Shown one piece after another: positions 1 through 4,413 of a stretch of DNA of 6,755 nt. The stretch is from Thermofilaceae archaeon (GTDB lineage Archaea; Thermoproteota; Thermoprotei; Thermofilales; Thermofilaceae). The stretch covers positions 1-6,755 of the forward strand of contig JALURH010000008.1 of the NCBI GenBank assembly GCA_027017025.1, read 5' to 3'. The translations under genes were made by a program, and so were the position numbers. The notes beneath the pieces are model-generated. The model saw only the letters and a list, made by a program, of their open reading frames with translations. It ran no database searches and was not told the DNA's origin. Every line of letters begins with the position of its first letter. Position 1 is the stretch's first letter.

Positions 1-845
1 CACCACATGCCTTGATAGGTCTATTAATATCCTGGATAGTAACCTTCTATGTGATAAAACCTGAGGCTAGGAAACTTAGGTTAACCCACGGGGTTGTGAG
101 AGAAGAACTTGAAAAAATGGGGCGACTCAGTCTACAGGAGAAAATTGTTCTATGCATATTCATCCTAACGGTTATTTTATGGATGATCCCTGGATTCTTC
201 CTAGTACTTAGCTCAGTTAACCCCGCTTATATACCGATAAGCAAAACTATTACAAAAGTCCTACCTGAGGCTGCTCCAGCAGTACTAGCTATACTTCTCC
301 TCGGGTTAATAAGAGTTAGAGGTAAGCCTCTCCTAAGTTGGAGCGAAATAGAAGATGGTATAGACTGGAACGTGGTTTTCCTATTTGGTGGGGGCTTAGC
401 GTTGGGAAAAGCTTTGGATTCAAGTGGGTTCTCCCTCTGGCTGGTACAACTAGTGTCCAATATAGGTGGGTTAAAGATGGATTTATGGACTGTTACAGCT
501 ATAGGCGCAGTCCTAGGTTTCCTGATAACTTACCCAGCATCAAACACTGCCTCAACGATAGTAGCTGCGCCAATAGCTGCTACAATCTCCATAGCAGCTG
601 GTATAAACCCAGTTCCAGCTGTAATCGCTACAGGCCTAGCGTGTTCAATATCTAGTGCTCTACCCTCAACGACTCCACCGATGGCTATAGTCTATGGCTC
701 GAAAACAATAAAGCTGTGGAACATGTTCAAGGTTGGGATGATCTCAGATACCATTAGGCTCCTCATACTTATAGCACTATCACCCTATCTTACAACCTAC
801 TTACTAGAGCTTAAAGGGATGCACTTATACCTACATCCCCCATAG
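1..845 (+). CDS. DASS/SLC13-family anion transporter, 3' part (5' truncated by window)
   Basis: This is the C-terminal part of a membrane symporter of the divalent anion:Na+ (DASS/SLC13, CitT-like) family, which takes up dicarboxylates, sulfate or similar anions across the cytoplasmic membrane. The frame is open back to the first base, so the TTG at 12 need not be the start; the true start lies outside. About 280 of a usual 430-500 residues are present, with several hydrophobic helices. The family's second Ser-Asn-Thr motif is visible (SNTAST, codons from 540), followed by a re-entrant region with SSALPSTTPPMAIVYG. In many relatives the residue after TPP is Asn; here it is Met, so the substrate may differ from classical citrate or succinate carriers. 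The stop is TAG at 843-845. The substrate cannot be read from this fragment. An ArsB/NhaD-type member of the same superfamily is a less likely alternative. Confidence 0.85.
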   Translation, partial: PHALIGLLISWIVTFYVIKPEARKLRLTHGVVREELEKMGRLSLQEKIVLCIFILTVILWMIPGFFLVLSSVNPAYIPISKTITKVLPEAAPAVLAILLLGLIRVRGKPLLSWSEIEDGIDWNVVFLFGGGLALGKALDSSGFSLWLVQLVSNIGGLKMDLWTVTAIGAVLGFLITYPASNTASTIVAAPIAATISIAAGINPVPAVIATGLACSISSALPSTTPPMAIVYGSKTIKLWNMFKVGMISDTIRLLILIALSPYLTTYLLELKGMHLYLHPP

Positions 846-882
846 AACTAGTTCCGTTTCCTCTAACCGTATCGCTCTATGG

Positions 883-894
883 CTTTTTGTTTTA
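883..894 (+). terminator. T-rich archaeal terminator after the anion transporter
   Basis: A CTTTTTGTTTTA run lies about 40 bases past the transporter stop codon. Archaeal RNA polymerase commonly terminates at T-rich tracts without a hairpin, and none is needed here. The position and base run are seen directly; the function is inferred. Confidence 0.4.
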
Positions 895-897
895 TGG

Positions 898-1034
898 TGA
901 TATGGTTTGATGGGTTCCAGCCTCGCCCATAGGGATTTGCTTATCTCTGCGGGGTTGTGGGTGGTGGTTGAGGCTAACGGCACGGGCCTCCCATCTACGC
1001 TACACCCAGTGGGGCTTGGAGCAATGCTCCCATA
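898..1034 (+). pseudogene. tnpB: Probable 3' remnant of a TnpB (IS200/IS605 or IS607 type) gene
   Basis: A stretch of about 60% G+C, clearly richer than its surroundings, is open from just after a TGA at 898-900 to a TAG at 1033-1035. It reads GSSLAHRDLLISAGLW, then VVVEANGTGLPSTLHPVGLG and AMLP. The HRD plus downstream small and hydrophobic residues resemble the last RuvC motif of TnpB (a D in ..RD..A..N-like context), after which TnpB proteins carry a variable tail. No upstream TnpB sequence (zinc ribbon, earlier RuvC motifs) is present and there is no convincing start, so this would be a truncated relic. A strong hairpin overlaps the end of the frame, as expected for the guide-RNA scaffold that overlaps the 3' end of many tnpB genes. 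The assignment rests on remembered family pattern and composition and is tentative. Confidence 0.4.
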
Positions 1035-1041
1035 GCCCCAT
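1009..1041 (+). repeat. Strong two-part hairpin at the end of the TnpB-like remnant
   Basis: TGGGGCT (1010-1016) pairs with AGCCCCA (1034-1040), with a possible G-T pair outside. After a small internal bulge, GGAGC (1018-1022) pairs with GCTCC (1026-1030) around an AAT loop. This makes 12 Watson-Crick pairs. It could be the right-end hairpin or reRNA/omegaRNA scaffold of an IS200/IS605-like element. An unrelated terminator or RNA structure is the alternative. Confidence 0.5.
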
Positions 1042-1081
1042 AGAGAATTATAGATAAATCGTTGATAAAACTCCTTCTAAG

Positions 1082-1091
1082 ATTTATAAAG
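1082..1091 (+). promoter_or_regulatory. TATA box, probably of the decayed HEPN gene
   Basis: ATTTATAAAG is a near-ideal archaeal TATA element. Transcription would start about 25 bases downstream, near 1110, ahead of the HEPN remnant at 1193. No intact gene follows on this strand, so it is either a leftover promoter or drives a non-coding transcript. Confidence 0.35.
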
Positions 1092-1192
1092 CTAGGGAAA
1101 AATGGAATAATACAGAAAACCACCATTTAATGTTTCAGCCCACTATAGTAGAGATTATTTTTCCTCTGTAACCAATTATTACGTGAGTAGCC

Positions 1193-1339
1193 TTGGGTAA
1201 CTACGAGTTTCTGAGAGAAAAATGCTGAAAGTTTTGGAGAAATGTGCACCAGCTTTTCAAGCAAGGAGAATATAACCTTGCTGTATTTAATATTGAGCAA
1301 GCACTTTAATTGCTCCTCAAGTACTTCTTAGCTACTAAG
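1193..1339 (+). pseudogene. Broken HEPN-domain gene (toxin half of a HEPN/MNT module)
   Basis: Read from a TTG at 1193, the frame gives GNYEFLREKC, a stop (TGA 1226-1228), then KFWRNVHQLFKQGEYNLAVF and NIEQAL, a second stop (TAA 1307-1309), then LLLKYFLATK. Skipping the stops, this is the classic start of archaeal HEPN proteins: an N-terminal helix, then F..GEY.LA.FN.EQA.QL.LKY. The TAA falls where relatives usually have Gln, consistent with a CAA to TAA change. The usual 110-140 residue protein is cut to about 49 codons, and the C-terminal Rx4-6H RNase motif is absent. In active modules the HEPN protein is an RNase toxin neutralised by the MNT partner encoded next to it. The MNT remnant follows directly in another frame. 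The family call is fairly firm; there is no plausible product. Confidence 0.7.
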
Positions 1340-1340
1340 A

Positions 1341-1463
1341 GTAGTTCTAGCCAATGCGGCTAGAGGTATTCTGAGAGACACTAACCTAAGGGTATATGTT
1401 TTTGGATCAGTCATTGAGGGAAGAGTTATCTCAGGTAAAAAGCCTTACTTCTCTGAGAGGTAG
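1341..1463 (+). pseudogene. Truncated MNT (minimal nucleotidyltransferase) gene, antitoxin partner of HEPN
   Basis: In a different frame from the HEPN remnant, the sequence reads VVLANAARGILRDTNLRVYV followed by FGSVIEGRVISGK and a stop at 1461-1463. This matches the N-terminal helix, strand and the nucleotidyltransferase-fold GS signature (VFGS..EGR...GKSDIDI in relatives). Similarity ends just before the expected DxD metal-binding pair, where the base composition jumps to GC-rich. The protein is about 40 codons against a normal 100-150 residues and lacks its catalytic aspartates, so it is inactive. No start codon fits the usual site, because the 3' end of HEPN and the 5' edge of MNT appear to have been deleted together. 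MNT antitoxins in intact modules AMPylate or sequester the HEPN partner. Confidence 0.65.
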
Positions 1464-1650
1464 TCGCTCTATAGGGGTGTGTGCCGTTCGCCTCGATGCC
1501 CAGTGACCGCTCTGGAGGTAGCTGTGCTACCGATGAAGGAGTAGAGGAGGAGAAAATCCCTACCACAGATACCCAACGGAAAAATTTAACCAAAATGATA
1601 CGGTAGAGACAAACGGTCTAGGGTTAACGCTTATTTCTAACAGTTTCTAA
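1464..1650 (+). other. GC-rich non-coding patch, possibly a second transposon 3'-end remnant
   Basis: Bases 1461-1560 are about 57% G+C, unlike the adjoining genes. No frame is open for more than about 37 codons. Fragments in shifting frames (VCAVRLDAQ ending at 1503; VTALEVAVLPMKE from 1503; then ENPYHRYPTEKFNQ and DTVETNGLGLTLISNSF to a TAA at 1648-1650) look like a decayed coding tail. VETNGLGL echoes VEANGTGL of the TnpB-like remnant at 967-990. The patch begins exactly where the MNT remnant loses similarity, suggesting an insertion or deletion junction. Its identity is a guess; intrinsic composition and frame shifts are what the sequence actually shows. Confidence 0.3.
1517..1531 (+). 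repeat. Perfect 6-bp hairpin with 3-base loop
   Basis: GGTAGC pairs perfectly with GCTACC around a TGT loop. It sits in the GC-rich patch. It could be a transposon-end hairpin or a chance palindrome; it is short. Confidence 0.35.
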
Positions 1651-1682
1651 CCGAAAGCTTCCTAATGGTGTATCTAAAATAA

Positions 1683-2393
1683 TTAAGCTAATTTCCTACC
1701 GTAGCCCTGTGGTGTTGGGCTATTATCGTATACCTCCTCCACGTGGAAAATATAGACTGGCCTCCCTCCTCTCCTCTCGGGTGGGGTGTAGTGGTATGAG
1801 TCATGTATAAGCGTAACAAAGCTATGGTATCTATCATCTAGGTGTATTGTCAACCTACCTTTTAGCTCGAAACTTGTGGATGGAGGCTGGAAAAATACTA
1901 TACAAGCAGTCTTATTCCTCTGCACAATACTCCAGGTATGCTTAGATGAATGCGGTATCCTTGCAGCTAATTCAATAGTCGTTAACTTCTCGAAATCCAC
2001 TACATTCTCTGCCTCCTCGGGTTCAAGATAGATATGTTCAAGCAGCAGCCTTAGACCTCTCCTGGAGTGCTCCTCAAATAACTTCCTCAACGCATCCCTA
2101 TTATCCTTTACTTCGCTGTATTGAGCGTCGGATAAAGCTATATGCTCCTTGAAAACCCTTATTTTTTCACCTAAATACTTCTCCTTAACTACATACCCTA
2201 TTCCCACAACCTTGCCATTTACTTCAATTAACCCATCCTCTCTTTGGGCAGCGGTACATAGAACTGGGTTATGGCGGGTAAACTCGAGAAAAAACCTTGC
2301 TGTATCCTTTATCTTCCCCTCCAATACCTGTTTTATAAGTCTTCTCCTAGAATAATAGTTCCACTCAAGAAATTTCTCCGGCAGCCTAGCCAT
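1683..2393 (-). CDS. Hypothetical protein, possibly FMN-binding split-barrel-like
   Basis: This is a 236-residue soluble protein with no signal peptide or membrane helix, which I do not recognise with certainty. The N-terminal 30 residues are basic (LEWNYYSRRRLIKQ). The second half has the rhythm of a beta-barrel: HTWSIVQRNKTACIVFFQPP, then FELKGRLTIHLDD, and RPVYIFHVEEVYDNSPTP. Alternating strands ending in a VYIFHVEEVYD strand resemble pyridoxamine-5'-phosphate oxidase-like flavoproteins, where HTW..... N....IVFF and a following LKGR strand are common. No definite FMN-binding motif can be named. The ATG at 2393 is the natural start: a TATA-like element lies about 30 bases upstream, giving a very short or no leader. 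The gene is divergent from the YbjN-like cluster and ends toward the decayed region. Codon use matches its neighbours. Confidence 0.75.
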   Translation of the reverse strand: MARLPEKFLEWNYYSRRRLIKQVLEGKIKDTARFFLEFTRHNPVLCTAAQREDGLIEVNGKVVGIGYVVKEKYLGEKIRVFKEHIALSDAQYSEVKDNRDALRKLFEEHSRRGLRLLLEHIYLEPEEAENVVDFEKLTTIELAARIPHSSKHTWSIVQRNKTACIVFFQPPSTSFELKGRLTIHLDDRYHSFVTLIHDSYHYTPPERRGGRPVYIFHVEEVYDNSPTPQGYGRKLA

Positions 2394-2417
2394 AGCAGTA
2401 TTCCTTATACAACCTTC

Positions 2418-2426
2418 CTATTTATG
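2418..2426 (-). promoter_or_regulatory. TATA box for the minus-strand hypothetical gene
   Basis: On the minus strand this reads CATAAATAG, centred roughly 29 bases before the ATG at 2393. Transcription would begin within a few bases of the start codon, giving the near-leaderless transcript common in Thermoproteota. Confidence 0.4.
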
Positions 2427-2444
2427 TCTCTCGGCGCAAAAACA

Positions 2445-2452
2445 CTTTAAAC
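2445..2452 (+). promoter_or_regulatory. TATA box for the YbjN-like cluster
   Basis: CTTTAAAC is preceded by an A-rich BRE-like stretch (GCAAAAACA). A start about 25 bases on would lie near 2475, just before the AGGTGAT ribosome binding site at 2476-2482. Together with the minus-strand TATA element it makes this 92-base gap a divergent promoter region. Confidence 0.45.
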
Positions 2453-2485
2453 GTTTATTGGGAAACAGTATCCATAGGTGATGCT

Positions 2486-2941
2486 TTGTCCGAAAAAGTG
2501 AGGAGGGAGATTGAGGGTTTTTTACAGCAGATAGGGATAGAATACGAGTTTGACGAAAAGAACAAGGTATTTGAGATAGCTCTACCCCTCGAGCCATTTA
2601 TTGGCGTAAAACTGGAGGCCAAGGGTTTTATAAGTATCGGGGAACAGTGGGTTTTAACAGCTATACCTCTAATGAATATTGCAGCTTTACGGGAAGAAGA
2701 TAAGCTCATAATCTTGGAGAAACTACTTAAGAACAACTTTAACCTGAGTGAAGTAAACTACGGTTTAGCAGATACGGGAGATATAGTAGTTCATGCTGAA
2801 AGCCATATAGAGGCATTGAATTACAAAAATTTCCAGGTAGAATTCTATGGAATTATATTCGGTGTTATCTATTTCCTTAAGGAGATACTACCCTCAATTA
2901 GGAAATACGAGGAAACTGTCTGGAGGTACTATATTAGGTGA
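2486..2941 (+). CDS. YbjN-like protein, paralogue 1 of 3
   Basis: A 151-residue acidic, soluble alpha/beta protein. The start is TTG at 2486: AGGTGAT (2476-2482) lies three bases upstream, and the ATG at 2481 in another frame runs into a stop after six codons. The pattern is an N-terminal helix (VRREIEGFLQQIGIEYEF), two or three strands, a strand with invariant Trp55 (GEQWVLTAIPLMN), a helix, then LSEVNYGLADTGDIVVHAES (residues 87-106) and a C-terminal helix ending ILPSIRKYEE. This arrangement fits the YbjN / type III secretion chaperone-like fold, known from proteins of mostly regulatory or chaperone-like but poorly defined role. No catalytic motif is visible. It is clearly homologous to the next two genes, and its stop overlaps the binding site of the second, so the two are probably translationally coupled. 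The family call is by fold pattern and is moderate. Confidence 0.85.
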   Translation: MSEKVRREIEGFLQQIGIEYEFDEKNKVFEIALPLEPFIGVKLEAKGFISIGEQWVLTAIPLMNIAALREEDKLIILEKLLKNNFNLSEVNYGLADTGDIVVHAESHIEALNYKNFQVEFYGIIFGVIYFLKEILPSIRKYEETVWRYYIR

Positions 2942-2946
2942 GAAAT

Positions 2947-3402
2947 ATGGTGGACACGGTTTCTATCGTAAGGGACTACCTCAGCAAGATGGGACTAAAA
3001 TACGTTTATGACGATGAGGAGAAGGCTTTCATAACTCGATTCCATATCGATACCAGTAAGGGAGTTGTTGATGCATTTATCATAGTTAAGGTAACTGATA
3101 ACTGGGTAATTATATTCTCTCCCCTAATGTCTAAGAAGTCTATCCCAAGAGATGTAGATAGGTTAAAGCTTTACATGAGGCTTCTCAGGGATACATTCTA
3201 TCTAAACGAAATCGTATACTGTATAACGGAAAAAGGCGATATTGTAACTAAGTCAGAGACACATGTTAAGGCTCTCAGCTACGATAACTTTAGAGTAGAG
3301 TTTTACGCCCTCTTAGCTGGAATAAAGCATTTCGTTGAAAGTATCGCTTCGAAGATTAAAGAGGAGTATAAAGATGTAGATTTCAAGTACATGTATGTCT
3401 AA
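2947..3402 (+). CDS. YbjN-like protein, paralogue 2 of 3
   Basis: A 151-residue paralogue of its two neighbours. I chose ATG 2947 because AGGTGAG (2936-2942) lies four bases upstream and this start makes the three proteins nearly equal in length, with the invariant Trp at 53-55 in all. A GTG at 2938, overlapping the previous stop, would add only MRN. Conserved blocks are YLSKMGLKYVYDDEEKAF, DNWVIIFSPLM, DTFYLNEIVYCITEKGDIV and LSYDNFRVEFYALLAGIKHFV. It is the most divergent of the set: the VHAES block of the others is TKSET, and the final PSI..Y segment is replaced by a lysine- and glutamate-rich tail. The ribosome binding site embraces the stop codon of paralogue 1, indicating coupled translation. 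Its function is unknown; it is probably a partner in a homo- or hetero-oligomer with the others. Confidence 0.85.
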   Translation: MVDTVSIVRDYLSKMGLKYVYDDEEKAFITRFHIDTSKGVVDAFIIVKVTDNWVIIFSPLMSKKSIPRDVDRLKLYMRLLRDTFYLNEIVYCITEKGDIVTKSETHVKALSYDNFRVEFYALLAGIKHFVESIASKIKEEYKDVDFKYMYV

Positions 3403-3440
3403 TTAGCACTGAAAAATGTTTCCTGAAGAAATAAGTAGAG

Positions 3441-3448
3441 ATATAAGT
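3441..3448 (+). promoter_or_regulatory. Possible TATA box for paralogue 3
   Basis: ATATAAGT sits in the 90-base gap between paralogues 2 and 3, about 50 bases before the TTG start at 3493. An internal promoter would explain why this gap, unlike the previous junction, is not overlapped. The evidence is weak. Confidence 0.25.
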
Positions 3449-3492
3449 AGTGGACACCTATTAAATGGGTTAGCAATACCTGGTGGAAAATA

Positions 3493-3951
3493 TTGTATGA
3501 AGAAGTTGCTAAAAAGATTGGGTCTTTTTTAGATAGGATGGGATTAAAGTATGTCTATAGGGAGGATATGAGAACATACCTAGTTCCTTTCGTACTTAAA
3601 ACGAGTAAGGGGGAAATAGAGGCTAATGTTCTTGTACAAATAGGGGATGAATGGATTTTAACTGTAGCTTTACTAATGAATGCTGAGATGCTTAGCAATG
3701 AGCTTAGGGGAGAGATTTATGAGAAGCTACTTACAGACACGTTCTATTTAAACGAGGTAGCATATGGACTGACTAAAGGTAAAGATATTGTTGTTCATGC
3801 TGAAAGCTCATTCGAGAACCTATCTTTCTCCAACTTTGAGACAAAGTTCTATAGCGTGGTATATGGTGTGGAATATTTTGTTAACAATATTCTACCTTCT
3901 ATAGATGAATACCGAGAAGCTCTCTATATCAGGAAGTCTGAGAAAAAATAA
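3493..3951 (+). CDS. YbjN-like protein, paralogue 3 of 3
   Basis: A 152-residue paralogue. The start is TTG 3493, with GGTGG (3482-3486) six bases upstream; no better in-frame start exists. It combines features of the other two: MGLKYVY and DTFYLNEV as in paralogue 2, and IVVHAES plus ILPSIDEY as in paralogue 1. This is consistent with tandem duplication from one ancestor. Trp54 lies in GDEWILTVALLMN. The C-terminus ends in a lysine-rich RKSEKK tail. It is predicted to be a soluble cytoplasmic alpha/beta protein of the YbjN / type III secretion chaperone-like fold; no enzymatic residues are seen. A 9-bp inverted repeat follows 20 bases after its stop and could end its transcript. Confidence 0.85.
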   Translation: MYEEVAKKIGSFLDRMGLKYVYREDMRTYLVPFVLKTSKGEIEANVLVQIGDEWILTVALLMNAEMLSNELRGEIYEKLLTDTFYLNEVAYGLTKGKDIVVHAESSFENLSFSNFETKFYSVVYGVEYFVNNILPSIDEYREALYIRKSEKK

Positions 3952-3971
3952 GAATCCGAAAAGGATCTCTG

Positions 3972-4005
3972 TTCTCCCAACCCAGTATATAAATTTTTGG
4001 GAGAA
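3972..4005 (+). promoter_or_regulatory. 9-bp perfect inverted repeat framing a TATA box
   Basis: TTCTCCCAA (3972-3980) is matched exactly by TTGGGAGAA (3997-4005) around a 16-base loop. Inside the loop is TATATAAAT (3986-3994), a good archaeal TATA element, followed by a T run. It could be a dyad operator flanking a promoter, or a stem-loop terminator of the YbjN-like cluster. The first reading would place a transcript start near 4015, into the radical SAM remnant. Confidence 0.4.
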
Positions 4006-4013
4006 ACTAGGGG

Positions 4014-4366
4014 AAGCATATCTGGGACTAGCATCCTGTATCTCTTGCACTTTGCACCGCAATGAAGGAAGGATTAATAATAGATCCTAGAGGAGTTCTC
4101 TATAAATACTGGGGTCTCCTAGGCGACGAAAGATTTTCCGTAGGAACCATCGAGTCCAATCAATATAAACCTATTTACTACAAATATATGATGGGGATCC
4201 GCTTAAGAATCCTGTGTGCAGGAAATGTGATACACTGCCATTCTGTAATGGTGGTTGTCTCTATGAGGCTTACCGCAAGACGGGCAATATGCTTTCAATA
4301 TGCTGTGATGCTGTAATGGATAGGGATGCTTTGGGAAGTTTCATAAAGTTATATGTGTCTAAGTAA
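4014..4366 (+). pseudogene. 3' remnant of a radical SAM/SPASM-domain protein, frameshifted
   Basis: Only the SPASM iron-sulfur domain remains; the N-terminal radical SAM core with its CX3CX2C motif is gone. The first part reads KHIWD, a TAG stop (4029-4031), then HPVSLALCTAMKEGLIIDPR and GVLYKYWGLLGDERFSVGTI. From the G run at 4193-4196 the homologous frame moves: one extra G would restore GDPLKNP, then CRKCDTLPFCNGGCLYEAYR, KTGNMLSICCDAVMDRD and LGSFIKLYVSK to TAA 4364-4366. The canonical SPASM pattern CX9-15GX4C, CX2CX5CX3C, C is fully traceable (Cys codons 4053, 4217, 4226, 4244, 4256, 4301 or 4304). However, the second Cys is Tyr (TAC 4107-4109), so an auxiliary cluster ligand is lost. 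Intact relatives mature peptides or sulfatases by radical chemistry. An open frame from the ATG at 4062 to 4316 is an artefact of the frameshift. It lies just before an ABC exporter. Confidence 0.8.
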
Positions 4367-4400
4367 TTATGTGCATAGATTGAAAAAGGAAGGTGTCCTA

Positions 4401-4409
4401 TAAGTGATG
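4401..4409 (+). promoter_or_regulatory. Ribosome binding site deciding the ATPase start
   Basis: TAAGTGATG ends four bases before the ATG at 4414 and resembles the AGGTGAT sites used by other genes here. An in-frame TGA at 4405-4407 excludes any earlier start. No convincing TATA box is seen in 4367-4400; TCATAAAG at 4341-4348 inside the remnant is a weak candidate. Confidence 0.4.
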
Positions 4410-4413
4410 TGCT

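Noticed and set aside
338..655. 105-codon plus-strand frame inside the anion transporter
   Set aside because: It lies wholly within the transporter in another frame and gives a Ser/Tyr/Arg-rich translation with no family pattern.
846..1682. Possible tRNA, rRNA or CRISPR array in the long gap
   Set aside because: I saw no cloverleaf with a T-loop GTTC block, no rRNA-like stretch and no regularly spaced direct repeats; decayed coding remnants explain most of it.
2455..2736. Minus-strand 93-codon frame over paralogue 1
   Set aside because: It is antisense to a conserved coding gene, Ser/Ile-rich, and overlaps the divergent promoter.
3905..4090. 61-codon frame overlapping the end of paralogue 3
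   Set aside because: It runs across the inverted repeat and the remnant in a non-homologous frame, with no binding site or recognisable product.
4062..4316. Apparent 84-residue protein starting at ATG 4062
   Set aside because: Only the first 45 or so codons are homologous (SPASM); the rest is the wrong frame after the G-run shift. It is part of the pseudogene, not a gene.
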